Shown here one piece after another: positions 16,390 through 25,414 of a stretch of 64,000 nucleotides of DNA. The stretch lies in the NCBI RefSeq assembly GCF_016055025.1, contig NZ_JAECVW010000003.1. The stretch is one strand, 5' to 3'. Source of the DNA: Thermoactinomyces intermedius. Its GTDB lineage: Bacteria > Bacillota > Bacilli > Thermoactinomycetales > Thermoactinomycetaceae. Position 1 is the first letter of the stretch. Every line of letters begins with the position of its first letter. The notes under the pieces were generated by a model. That model was given only the letters and a program-made list of their open reading frames with translations. It searched no databases and was not told the DNA's origin. The position numbers and the translations under genes were made by a program.

Positions 16390-18924
16390 TTGTTAAAAAC
16401 CCTTCGCAAACTGTTTGACAATCAGGAAAGGCAACTGAAAAAGTTTTTTCAGATTGCCGATCAGATTGATGCTTTGGAACCGGATATGCAAAAACTGACC
16501 GACGCCCAATTGAGAGAGAAAACGGATGAATTTAAACGGCGTCTCAAGGAAGGAGAAACATTGGACGATCTCCTGCCGGAGGCGTTTGCCGTGGTTCGTG
16601 AAGCCGCGCGCCGTGTCTTGAACATGCGTCATTTCCGTGTGCAGCTGGTCGGTGGAATGGTGCTTCATCAGGGCGATATTGCCGAGATGAAGACCGGGGA
16701 AGGAAAAACGCTCGTCTCCACACTTCCTGCTTATTTGAATGCTTTGACGGAAAAAGGCGTTCATATTGTCACCGTGAATGATTACCTGGCCAAACGGGAC
16801 CGTGAATGGATGGGGCAGGTGTTTGAATTTTTGGGCCTCACCGTCGGGCTGAATCTGCCCCACATGTCGCCGGAAGAGAAAAGAGCCGCCTATCAGGCGG
16901 ATATTACTTTTGGAACGAACAATGAATTCGGATTTGATTATTTGCGGGACAATATGGTGATGTATCCGGAGCAGTTGACGCAACGCGAACTGCATTATGC
17001 CATTATCGACGAGGTCGACAGCATTTTGATCGACGAAGCGAGAACGCCTTTGATTATCAGCGGGCAAGCCAATAAGGCCACCGATTTGTATTACACGGCA
17101 GACAAAGTGGTGCGCCGCCTGAAACCGGAAGAAGACTTTACGGTGGATATCAAAACGAAGCAAGTGACGTTAACCGAAGACGGCGTGAAGAAAGTGGAGA
17201 ACTTCCTCGGAATCGACAACCTTTATGACATGAAGCACATCATGTTGAACCACCACATCCAGCAAGCGTTGAAAGCCCATGTTCTCATGAAACGGGACGA
17301 AGATTACGTGGTGAATGAAGACGGCGTGGTCATCGTGGATGAATTTACCGGCCGCTTGATGTACGGAAGGCGTTACAGCGACGGCCTGCACCAGGCGATT
17401 GAGGCCAAAGAAGGCTTGCAGGTTCAACGGGAGAGCATGACCCTGGCCACCATCACCTTGCAAAACTATTTCCGGATGTATGAAAAATTGTCCGGAATGA
17501 CCGGAACGGCCAAAACCGAAGAAGAAGAGTTCCGCAAAATTTACAACATGGATGTTTTGCAAATTCCGACCAACCGCCCGATGATCCGGGAAGATTACTC
17601 CGATGTGCTGTACAAAACGGAAGAAGCGAAAATGAAGGCCGTGGTGGAGGAAATTGAAAAATGCCACCAAAAAGGCCAGCCGGTGTTGGTGGGAACGGTG
17701 TCCATCGAAAAATCAGAGCGTTTGTCCCGGATGCTGAAGCGAAAAGGGATTCCCCATCAGGTGCTGAATGCGAAAAACCATGAACGGGAAGCGGAAATCA
17801 TTGCACAGGCCGGGCAAAAAGGAGCCGTCACCATTGCCACTAACATGGCCGGGCGCGGAACCGACATTGTTTTGGGAGAAGGAGTCGCCGAGCTGGGCGG
17901 TTTGCATGTGATCGGAACGGAACGCCATGAAAGCCGGCGGATTGACAACCAGCTCAGGGGACGTTCTGGACGTCAGGGCGATCCCGGTTCTTCCCGGTTC
18001 TTCCTTTCCCTGAATGATGATTTGATGCGCCGGTTCGGGGCGGAAAATCTGGAAGGAATGTTGAATAAACTGCCCGATGACGAACCGATCCGGGGGAAAT
18101 TGTTCACCAAAGCGGTGGCCAATGCCCAGCGGAAAGTGGAAGCGAACAACTTCGATGCGCGCCGGTGGGTTTTGCAATATGACGATGTGTTGAACCAGCA
18201 ACGGGAAATCATTTATAAACAACGCCGTGAAGTGTTAACCAGCCGGGATTTAAAAGATGTTGTCCTCGGCATGGCCAAATCCACCATCGAAAGAGTGGTC
18301 AAGGCCCATACGGCCGATGACCTGGAGGAAGAATGGGATTTCGATGCCATCCTTGATTTCGTCGAATCCAATCTGCTCCCGGAAGGCAGGATCTCCATCG
18401 ATGAGTTGGAAAAATTGGATCCGGAAGAAATGATCGAATATATTTATGACGAAGTCGTAAGATATTATGAAGAACGCAAAAAGGAAATGGGCGAAGAACG
18501 GCTCAATGAATTTGCGAAAGTGGTGACCTTGCGGACGGTTGACCGGAAATGGATGGATCACATTGATGCGATGGAACAATTGCGGCAAGGCATTCATTTG
18601 CGGGCGTACGGACAGGACAATCCCCTCCGGGCTTACCAATTTGAAGGTTTTGCCATGTTTGAGGAAATGGTGAGCGAAATTCAGGAGGAAGTTGTTCGTT
18701 ATGTGATGAAATCGGTCATCGATGAAAAAGAAGAAATTGAACGGGAGGAAGTCGCTGTCAACACCAAGGCGGTTTCCGGCCAGGAACAGAGCGGGACGGT
18801 ATCGAAGAAGCAACCGGTTCGCCGGAGCGAAAAAGTGGGGCGGAATGATCCCTGCCCTTGCGGCAGCGGAAAGAAATACAAAAACTGCTGCTTAAAAAAT
18901 GAAAAATCTGTTTCGGTTCAATGA
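16390..18924 (+). CDS. secA: Preprotein translocase ATPase SecA
   Basis: 844 residues, starting at TTG 16390 behind AGGAGA nine bases away. SecA drives secretory proteins through SecYEG. NBD1 has MKTGEGKT and the Walker B IIDEVDS; NBD2 has VTIATNMAGRGTDI and QLRGRSGRQGDPG. The C-terminus holds the zinc-binding SEC-C motif GRNDPCPCGSGKKYKNCC. Length and order are standard for the housekeeping Bacillales enzyme. It is followed by prfB as in B. subtilis. Confidence 0.98.
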   Translation: MLKTLRKLFDNQERQLKKFFQIADQIDALEPDMQKLTDAQLREKTDEFKRRLKEGETLDDLLPEAFAVVREAARRVLNMRHFRVQLVGGMVLHQGDIAEMKTGEGKTLVSTLPAYLNALTEKGVHIVTVNDYLAKRDREWMGQVFEFLGLTVGLNLPHMSPEEKRAAYQADITFGTNNEFGFDYLRDNMVMYPEQLTQRELHYAIIDEVDSILIDEARTPLIISGQANKATDLYYTADKVVRRLKPEEDFTVDIKTKQVTLTEDGVKKVENFLGIDNLYDMKHIMLNHHIQQALKAHVLMKRDEDYVVNEDGVVIVDEFTGRLMYGRRYSDGLHQAIEAKEGLQVQRESMTLATITLQNYFRMYEKLSGMTGTAKTEEEEFRKIYNMDVLQIPTNRPMIREDYSDVLYKTEEAKMKAVVEEIEKCHQKGQPVLVGTVSIEKSERLSRMLKRKGIPHQVLNAKNHEREAEIIAQAGQKGAVTIATNMAGRGTDIVLGEGVAELGGLHVIGTERHESRRIDNQLRGRSGRQGDPGSSRFFLSLNDDLMRRFGAENLEGMLNKLPDDEPIRGKLFTKAVANAQRKVEANNFDARRWVLQYDDVLNQQREIIYKQRREVLTSRDLKDVVLGMAKSTIERVVKAHTADDLEEEWDFDAILDFVESNLLPEGRISIDELEKLDPEEMIEYIYDEVVRYYEERKKEMGEERLNEFAKVVTLRTVDRKWMDHIDAMEQLRQGIHLRAYGQDNPLRAYQFEGFAMFEEMVSEIQEEVVRYVMKSVIDEKEEIEREEVAVNTKAVSGQEQSGTVSKKQPVRRSEKVGRNDPCPCGSGKKYKNCCLKNEKSVSVQ

Positions 18925-18926
18925 AA

Positions 18927-18957
18927 GAGCTCAGGGAACCCTGAGCCTTCCCTTTTC
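18927..18957 (+). terminator. Weak hairpin between secA and prfB
   Basis: GCTCAGGG pairs with CCCTGAGC (18929-18946) with a tight loop, followed by CTTCCCTTTTCC. May give partial termination before prfB. Confidence 0.5.
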
Positions 18958-19000
18958 CAATCCGTTTTTTTGGAATAAGATATGTCATGAGGTGATAGGT

Positions 19001-20114
19001 ATGGAAATCCATGAAATGAAACAAGCACTTGAAAATACAGCCGGGAAACTGGCGGACATCAGGAGGTCTCTTTGACTTCGATCAGAAGAAAGCGCGTTTG
19101 AAAGAACTGGAAAACCAAATGTCTCTTCCCGACTTTTGGGATGATCAGGAATCAGCCCAAAAAGTGATCGGCGAAATGAAACAATTGAAAGAACAGATCG
19201 AGAAAATGGAAGAGCTGGATGAAGCCTTTGAGGAACAGCAATTGATGCTCGAATTGTTGCAGGAAGAAGGGGAAGACCCTTCCATGGAGAAAGAATTGGA
19301 AAGCGGAATCCGTTCCTTGCAAAAAGAGATCGACAATTTCGAGCTGACAGTCATGCTCAGTGAACCGTATGACCGCAACTCGGCGATTTTACAACTGCAC
19401 CCGGGGGCAGGCGGAACCGAATCGCAGGATTGGGCGGACATGCTGCTCCGTATGTACACCCGTTGGGCGGAAGACCATGGATACAAAGTGGAAACATTGG
19501 ATTATCTCGCAGGGGATGAAGCCGGGATAAAAAGTGTGACGTTGCTGATCAAAGGAAATTATGCTTACGGGTATTTGAAAGCGGAAAAAGGCATTCACCG
19601 TTTGGTGCGTATTTCGCCTTTTGATTCCTCCGGCCGCCGCCACACTTCGTTTGTGTCGGTTGAAGTGATGCCGGAGATTGACAATGATATCGAAATTGAA
19701 ATCCGGCAGGAAGACCTGAAAATTGACACCTACCGTTCCAGCGGTGCCGGGGGCCAGCATGTGAATACGACGGATTCAGCGGTCCGGATCACCCATATTC
19801 CAACCGGCATTGTGGTCACTTGCCAGTCGGAACGCTCTCAGATCAAAAACCGCGACCGGGCGATGAAAATTTTAAAAGCCCGTTTGTACGAGCGGCAGTT
19901 GGAAGAGCAACAAAAAGAATTGCAATCGCTGAAAGGGGAACAGAGTGAGATTGGATGGGGAAATCAGATCCGTTCTTATGTTTTCCATCCTTACAGCATG
20001 GTGAAAGACCACCGGACGCAAGTGGAAGTGGGCAACGTGCAAGCCGTGATGGACGGGGAAATCGATTCGTTTATCGAAGCGTATTTGCGTCAGCAATTAA
20101 ATCAGAAATCCTAG
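19001..20114 (+). CDS. prfB: Peptide chain release factor 2, expressed by programmed +1 frameshift
   Basis: RF2 terminates at UGA and UAA. The zero frame begins at ATG 19001 (behind GAGGTGAT) and hits TGA at 19073-19075 after 24 codons. The slippery CTTTGA is preceded three bases upstream by an internal Shine-Dalgarno AGGAGG (19061-19066), the classic autoregulatory arrangement. Shifting by one base gives GAC at 19074 and an open frame to 20114, for a 370-residue protein. The catalytic GGQ (SGAGGQHVNTTDSAVR) and the codon-recognition region are intact. Model as join 19001-19072, 19074-20114. Confidence 0.96.
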
Positions 20115-20147
20115 AGAAAAAAATCAACAACTAGGGAGGGCGGGAAA

Positions 20148-20936
20148 ATGTCCGACTGGAAATATTTAAACGTGGAGTTTGAGGGGAATACGGCGGTTCT
20201 GACGATTTCACGGGAAAAGGTTTTAAATGCGCTGAATCAGGATCTGTTAAACGAATTGGAAGAAGCGATTGCGTCCGTTGAACAATCGGAAGACGTCCGG
20301 GCATTGGTGATTACGGGAGCAGGGGAAAAAGCTTTTGTTGCTGGGGCCGACATCAAAGAGTTGCGCGAAATCTCCCGGCCGGATCAGGCTGAAGCCAAAG
20401 CCAAAAGAGGACAGGCCTTGTTCAACCGGATTGAAGAATTGAACATCCCGGTGATCATGGCCGTCAACGGATTTGCCTTGGGCGGAGGTTTGGAATTGGC
20501 ACTCAGCGGGGATATTATTCTTGCGTCGGACAATGCAAAATTCGGGCAACCCGAAGTCAACCTGGGAGTCATCCCCGGTTACGGGGGAACGCAGCGTTTG
20601 GCCCGCTTGATCGGCAAACAAGCTGCCAAATACCTTTGCATGACCGGGGAAATGATTTCCGCTGAGGAAGCCCGGCGGTTGGGAATTGTTTATCAGGTGT
20701 TCCCTTCCGACCAGTTGTTGCCCAAAGCAAAAGAGTTGGCTCAATTATTGGCCAAAAAGGCCCCGCTGGCCGTCCGTTTTGTGAAAAAAGCAATCAATCA
20801 GGGAGCAGAAGCGGATCTCCGGTCCGGCTTGCAAATGGAAGCCGCGTACTTCGGTTTGTCCTTCGCCACCGAAGATCGTGTGGAAGGCATGGATGCTTTT
20901 CTTGAAAAAAGAGAGCCCCTGTTTAAAGGAAAATAA
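20148..20936 (+). CDS. Enoyl-CoA hydratase/isomerase family protein
   Basis: 262 residues, crotonase fold. Both catalytic glutamates of true hydratases appear to be present: one in FALGGGLELALSGD, one in PEVNLGVIPGYGGTQRL. The oxyanion region AGADIKELRE is also intact, so 2-enoyl-CoA hydration in fatty-acid or butanoyl-type metabolism is likely. ATG 20148 is behind GGGAGGGCGGG. No other beta-oxidation gene is nearby; it lies between prfB and a membrane protein, so the pathway cannot be told from context. Confidence 0.92.
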   Translation: MSDWKYLNVEFEGNTAVLTISREKVLNALNQDLLNELEEAIASVEQSEDVRALVITGAGEKAFVAGADIKELREISRPDQAEAKAKRGQALFNRIEELNIPVIMAVNGFALGGGLELALSGDIILASDNAKFGQPEVNLGVIPGYGGTQRLARLIGKQAAKYLCMTGEMISAEEARRLGIVYQVFPSDQLLPKAKELAQLLAKKAPLAVRFVKKAINQGAEADLRSGLQMEAAYFGLSFATEDRVEGMDAFLEKREPLFKGK

Positions 20937-21017
20937 ACATTGGCGGGCCGGCAAACAAAGCCGGCCTTCTCATTACATAGTCATGTTGGGGGAGCAGAGA
21001 AAAGAGGAGGTCGTCTT

Positions 21018-21860
21018 ATGGATATGATCATGGAAAATCCCGTCTTGTGGGGAACCGTGTTTGTTGTTGCGCTGATTGTCATCATATCGGTCATCAGCAT
21101 TATCGTCTCGAAGAAAAGAAAAAAAGAAGTGGAAGAGATCGAAAGAATGTTTCCGGATGGAAACATGTCCAGCGAAGATGTGCAGATTTCCATGGAACGG
21201 TTTAAGCGCGAAAGGCAAAAAAGAAAACAAAAGCCCCGCATCCATCGTGAACGGCCGACGGAAGCACATCCGGATGAAGACAAGGAAATCGTTGTGCGGA
21301 ATCCTGAGGAGCTCCAAAAAAGAAGAGCCAACACCAAGCCCGACGCCAAACCCGGTACCCAATCCAACACCAGCCGTCCCGACGGGAAGAAGCGTGTCAA
21401 CGCAAAGGCCAATCCGGTTGCTTCCGAAGAAAAGATTCCATCCAAAGACGATGGCACCGCTTCCAAAACGTCAGAGAAGAAATCCGAACAACCGGGTGTC
21501 AAAGGCAAACAAAGTTTGTTGAAATCCAAGTCGGAAGAAGTGTCCGGCCAAACCCTGACATTAAATAAAAAAACGCAAAAACCGAAAAAAAACCGGGAAG
21601 ACGAAGAGAAGGCGGCGGACGAAAAGCAACAGGAAGCAATGGATAAAAAGGCAAACCGCCGTTTGTACAAAAGAAGTTTGTTAAAGCCGGAAAAAAGCGG
21701 GGAATCAACGAAAGATCCGGGGGAACACCCGAAAGCCAGCTTACTCGGCTCGCAAGCACCCGGCCATAATCAAGAGGAAGAGGAACAAGACCAAAAGAAA
21801 ACGCCCTCCCGGGCCAAGCATTATGCGGGGAAAAGTCTGTTTTCCAAAAAGAACAAGTAG
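21018..21860 (+). CDS. Single-pass membrane protein with a long charged cytoplasmic tail, function unknown
   Basis: 280 residues from ATG 21018, behind AAAGAGGAGG. One N-terminal membrane helix (about residues 8-31) is followed by KKRKK, a predicted helical stretch and then a low-complexity tail rich in K, E, S, P, N and D, probably disordered. A short motif recurs four times in the second half: KQSLLKSK, KRSLLKPEK, KASLLGSQ and the C-terminal KSLFSKKNK. I recognise no family. It ends 10 bases before the cytochrome gene and is probably co-transcribed with it. Confidence 0.75.
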   Translation: MDMIMENPVLWGTVFVVALIVIISVISIIVSKKRKKEVEEIERMFPDGNMSSEDVQISMERFKRERQKRKQKPRIHRERPTEAHPDEDKEIVVRNPEELQKRRANTKPDAKPGTQSNTSRPDGKKRVNAKANPVASEEKIPSKDDGTASKTSEKKSEQPGVKGKQSLLKSKSEEVSGQTLTLNKKTQKPKKNREDEEKAADEKQQEAMDKKANRRLYKRSLLKPEKSGESTKDPGEHPKASLLGSQAPGHNQEEEEQDQKKTPSRAKHYAGKSLFSKKNK

Positions 21861-21870
21861 GGGTGATACC

Positions 21871-22194
21871 ATGAAAAAAGCAGGTTGGTTTTTCGGAGCG
21901 CTTTGTGGGCTGTTGCTCTTGGCAGGATGCGGAAATTCGAACACTTCGCAAAATCAAAACGGGACGACAACGGCTTCGGATCCCCAAACGGTCTATATGA
22001 ATAACTGTTCTTCCTGCCATGGCGGAGACCGGCAAGGGGCCATGGGGCCGAGTTTGCAAAAGATCGGCGAGAAAATGAATAAAGATGAAATTCTTCAGGT
22101 TTTGGAGAATGGAAAAGGAAGCATGCCTGCTCAATCGCACATTCCCCAAGATCAGCGGGAAAAATTGGCTGATTGGTTGATTGGGCAGCCATAA
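21871..22194 (+). CDS. cccB: Membrane-anchored (lipoprotein) cytochrome c-551
   Basis: 107 residues from ATG 21871 behind GGGGTGAT. Lipobox LLAGC puts a lipidated Cys near residue 20; then a short polar linker and a small class I cytochrome c domain with haem site CSSCHGG and Met ligand in GKGSMP. It carries electrons on the outer face of the membrane, probably to a terminal oxidase. B. subtilis cccB lies in the same chromosomal segment between prfB and ftsEX. Confidence 0.9.
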   Translation: MKKAGWFFGALCGLLLLAGCGNSNTSQNQNGTTTASDPQTVYMNNCSSCHGGDRQGAMGPSLQKIGEKMNKDEILQVLENGKGSMPAQSHIPQDQREKLADWLIGQP

Positions 22195-22207
22195 TCCGCA
22201 CGTTCAA

Positions 22208-22236
22208 AAGCCAAGCAAATCGCTTGGCTTTTTTTG
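22208..22236 (+). terminator. Terminator after cccB
   Basis: AAGCCAAGC pairs with GCTTGGCTT around AAATC, followed by a T-run. Confidence 0.88.
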
Positions 22237-22253
22237 TTTCTCCTGAAATACGG

Positions 22254-22289
22254 TTGAATAAATATTATATTAAATGTATAATAATACAT
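22254..22289 (+). promoter_or_regulatory. argC promoter with overlapping ARG boxes
   Basis: TTGAAT (22254-22259), 17-base spacer, TATAAT (22277-22282). A perfect dyad TGTAT-AATA-ATACA (22275-22288) covers the -10, and a weaker TGAAT-AAAT-ATTAT (22255-22268) covers the -35. The arrangement matches the artP promoter. Confidence 0.8.
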
Positions 22290-22314
22290 ATCCAGAATGA
22301 AGGTGTGTGATTCT

Positions 22315-23346
22315 TTGAGAGTTTCAGTGATCGGTTCCACGGGTTATGGCGGCATGGAGTTATTGCGAATTCTTAAGCGTCATCCGGAATTTCAAATTGC
22401 TTCTTATGTTTCCTCTTCCCAAGCCGGGCGGCCGTTAAACCGTTCTTTTCCGCACATGCCCCAATTGACGGAAACGTTTTGGGATCTGGATGTGAAACAA
22501 ATTTGTGACTCGGCGGATCTTATTTTTTTTGCCACCCCGGCGGGCGTCAGTAAGGAGTACGCGCCTTTGTTTATGGAAGAAGAAAAGGTTGTGATTGATT
22601 TGTCCGGGGATTTCAGGCTGAATGATCCCGGTCAGTATGAAACGTGGTACCAAAAACCGGCAGCGGACCGCAAATATCTGGACATGGCGGTTTACGGGTT
22701 GAGTGAATGGTTTGCCGGAGAGTTGAAAACGGCGCAACTCATCAGTAATCCGGGGTGTTATCCGACGGCCGCGTTGCTTGCGCTTTTGCCGCTTTTAAAG
22801 GAAAAGTGTCTGGATCCGGCTTCGGTCATTATTGATGCCAAATCAGGGGTCACCGGTGCCGGACGGGCTGCCAGGCAGCCAAACTTGTTCAGCGAAATCA
22901 ACGAAAATCTTCGTCCTTATAAAATCAGTCATCATCAACACATTCCCGAAATCGAGCAGGTGGCAAGCGGCCTGGCCGGGACGGATGTAAGGGTTCAATT
23001 TGTTCCCCATCTGGTTCCGATGAACCGGGGGATATTGGTCACGATCTATGCACAGCCACTGAATAAATATACAAAAGCGGACCTTTTGCAACTGTATGAG
23101 GAAACGTATGCTTCGGAGCCGTTTGTTCGTGTATTAAAAGACAAATGGCCCGAAACCAAAGCGGTGCAAGGAAGCAATTTTTGTGACATCGGGGTTCAAG
23201 TGGATGAACGGACTGGGAGGTTCGTCATCCTGGCGGCGATTGATAACTTAATGAAAGGAGCAGCGGGACAAGCCGTGCAAAATGCCAACATTCGCATGGG
23301 GTGTCCGGTCACTGCCGGACTCGATATGGATCCGCTTTATCCTTAA
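22315..23346 (+). CDS. argC: N-acetyl-gamma-glutamyl-phosphate reductase
   Basis: Third step of ornithine synthesis: NADPH reduction of N-acetylglutamyl phosphate. 343 residues from TTG 22315, with AAGGTG nine bases upstream. ATG 22297 is in frame but lies within 10-15 bases of the predicted transcript start and has no ribosome site. Motifs: VIGSTGYGGMELLRIL (nucleotide binding), the catalytic Cys in ISNPGCYPTA, and HHQHIPEIEQ. First gene of argCJBDF. Confidence 0.95.
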   Translation: MRVSVIGSTGYGGMELLRILKRHPEFQIASYVSSSQAGRPLNRSFPHMPQLTETFWDLDVKQICDSADLIFFATPAGVSKEYAPLFMEEEKVVIDLSGDFRLNDPGQYETWYQKPAADRKYLDMAVYGLSEWFAGELKTAQLISNPGCYPTAALLALLPLLKEKCLDPASVIIDAKSGVTGAGRAARQPNLFSEINENLRPYKISHHQHIPEIEQVASGLAGTDVRVQFVPHLVPMNRGILVTIYAQPLNKYTKADLLQLYEETYASEPFVRVLKDKWPETKAVQGSNFCDIGVQVDERTGRFVILAAIDNLMKGAAGQAVQNANIRMGCPVTAGLDMDPLYP

Positions 23347-23361
23347 ACGGGGGGAGACGAC

Positions 23362-24585
23362 ATGATCACCGGAACGGATTGGTTTCAAATTCTTGAAAAT
23401 CCTTCCATTGCATTGCCTGCAGGGTTTTCAGCCAAGGGAGTCCATGCCGGGTTGAAAAGAAAGCGGAAGGATTTGGGGATAATTCAGTGTGAAGTGCCAG
23501 CTTCGGCGGCAGCGGTTTATACCGTGAATGCCTTTCAGGCCCCGCCGATCAAAGTGACGCAGGAAAGCATGGGCGTGGAAAACAAGTTGCAAGCCGTTGT
23601 GGTCAACAGTGCCATTGCCAATGCATGCACGGGGGAACGGGGATTGGAAGATGCGAGACAAATGCGGGATCAAGCCGCTGACTTGTTAAATATTCCTTCG
23701 CATTTGGTCGCCGTGGCATCCACGGGCGTGATTGGCGAGTATCTGCCCATGGACCGGGTGACGACCGGCCTGCAACGATTGGTGACGGAGACGGACAACC
23801 AACCTGCGGCATTTGCCGAAGCGATCCTGACGACGGATACATGCACCAAAGAAATTGCCGTCACCTTGGAAATCGACGGGAAGCCGGTAACCATTGCGGG
23901 AGTGGCCAAAGGTTCCGGCATGATTCATCCCAATATGGCGACCATGCTTTCTTTTATTACCACCGATGCCAAAATCGGGCCGGATCATTTGCAGAGATTG
24001 CTTTGGCAAACCACTGATGAAACGTTCAATATGATCACGGTGGACGGCGACACCAGTACCAATGACATGGTGTTGGTGATGGCAAGCGGATATGCCGGAC
24101 ACCGGCCACTCACCGGTCAACATCCGGATTGGGCACGGTTTCAAGCCGCATTCCAATATGTTTGCGAGGCATTGTCCAAAATGATTGCCCGCGACGGGGA
24201 AGGAGCCACCCGTTTGATTCAGGTCCGGGTCGAAGGAGCCCCGTCGAAGGAAGCGGCCCGGAAGGTGGCCAAATCCGTGGTGGGATCCAACCTGGTGAAA
24301 ACCGCCGTTTTCGGAGAGGATGCCAATTGGGGACGGGTTATCTGCGCAGCCGGCTATGCCGATCCTTCGTTAAATCCGGAAAACATGGACATCTGGTTGG
24401 GGCCGGTTCAGGTGGTGAAAAAAGGGATGGCTACCGACTTCCGTGAGGAGTTGGCAGAGCAAGTGTTAAAACAGGATGTGGTGGAGATCCGGTTGGATTT
24501 GGGCGCCGGGATGGAGGAAGCCGTTGCCTGGGGATGTGATTTGACCTATGAATATGTCCGCATCAATGCAAGCTACCGGACATAA
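23362..24585 (+). CDS. argJ: Bifunctional glutamate N-acetyltransferase / ornithine acetyltransferase
   Basis: Recycles the acetyl group from N-acetylornithine to glutamate (steps 1 and 5 of the cyclic pathway). 407 residues from ATG 23362, 15 bases after argC. The autoproteolysis site lies in KGSGMIHPNMATMLSF, with cleavage before the Thr that becomes the nucleophile. Whether it is fully bifunctional depends on acetyl-CoA use; no argA is in the window, which favours bifunctionality (inference). Confidence 0.95.
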   Translation: MITGTDWFQILENPSIALPAGFSAKGVHAGLKRKRKDLGIIQCEVPASAAAVYTVNAFQAPPIKVTQESMGVENKLQAVVVNSAIANACTGERGLEDARQMRDQAADLLNIPSHLVAVASTGVIGEYLPMDRVTTGLQRLVTETDNQPAAFAEAILTTDTCTKEIAVTLEIDGKPVTIAGVAKGSGMIHPNMATMLSFITTDAKIGPDHLQRLLWQTTDETFNMITVDGDTSTNDMVLVMASGYAGHRPLTGQHPDWARFQAAFQYVCEALSKMIARDGEGATRLIQVRVEGAPSKEAARKVAKSVVGSNLVKTAVFGEDANWGRVICAAGYADPSLNPENMDIWLGPVQVVKKGMATDFREELAEQVLKQDVVEIRLDLGAGMEEAVAWGCDLTYEYVRINASYRT

Positions 24586-24610
24586 ACAAAGGAGGAACAA
24601 AAAGTCTCCA

Positions 24611-25414
24611 ATGATTGTGTTCAAATTGGGGGGAAGCGTGCTGAAACGGCTTCACCCGGATTTTTTTCGGAAGTTGAGGGAATTGGCAAAAGAAAACATT
24701 CCGTATGTGATCGTGCATGGCGGCGGTCCTTTTGTTTCAAACTGGATGAACAAACTGGGGCAAAAACCGGTGTTTATCAAGGGGAGACGGGTCACGGATG
24801 AAGGAACGCTGGATATCGTGCAAATGGTGCTGGCCGGTCAAGTGAACAAACAGCTCGTTTCGCGTTTGCTCCAAGAAGGGATTCCGGCGCTTGGCATCAG
24901 CGGAATCGATCTGAATTTGATCACGGTGAAACCCAAAGACGAAAAACTGGGTTTTGTCGGGGAAGTGACCGGACTGAACCGGGAAGTGCTTCATCAGCTG
25001 TTGGAGTCCGGCTGGGTGCCTGTCCTTTCATCCCTCGGAATCGGAGAAAAAGGGCAAGTGTTTAATGTCAATGCCGATGAAGCAGCCGCCTCGGTTGCAC
25101 AAGGGTTGGGAGCCAGGCAATTGGTCATGGTCAGCGATGTGGACGGAATTTTCATAAAGGAAGGAAATGATAAAAAGCTGTTGCGCCATGCAACGCCGGA
25201 AATGGTGGAGCAATTGATTTCAGAAGGGCAGATCACCGGCGGCATGATCCCGAAAGTCCGGTCCGCGGTTCGTTGCTTGGACGGCGGGGTGGAGGAAGTT
25301 TGGATTATCAACGGGGAAAAAGGCCGCGACACGGATGAGAAAGGAACGGATTCCCCGGGTACCTGCCTGGTGAAGAAAGAGGTGAGCGAACGTGTCTCTG
25401 TTTCCAACTTATAA
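24611..25414 (+). CDS. argB: Acetylglutamate kinase
   Basis: Phosphorylates N-acetylglutamate. 267 residues from ATG 24611; AAAGGAGG lies at 24589-24596, a rather long 14-base spacing, but no other in-frame start lies between. An upstream extension into argJ (to 24548) is unlikely. Motifs: FKLGGSVLKR at the start, VIVHGGGPFVSNWM, and the C-terminal nucleotide-binding ITGGMIPKVRSA. The 3' end overlaps argD by 23 bases, implying translational coupling. Confidence 0.94.
   Translation: MIVFKLGGSVLKRLHPDFFRKLRELAKENIPYVIVHGGGPFVSNWMNKLGQKPVFIKGRRVTDEGTLDIVQMVLAGQVNKQLVSRLLQEGIPALGISGIDLNLITVKPKDEKLGFVGEVTGLNREVLHQLLESGWVPVLSSLGIGEKGQVFNVNADEAAASVAQGLGARQLVMVSDVDGIFIKEGNDKKLLRHATPEMVEQLISEGQITGGMIPKVRSAVRCLDGGVEEVWIINGEKGRDTDEKGTDSPGTCLVKKEVSERVSVSNL

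Noticed and set aside
19001..20114. Frameshifted pseudogene at prfB
   Set aside because: The shift site has the internal Shine-Dalgarno and CTTTGA typical of regulated RF2 frameshifting; the rest is intact.
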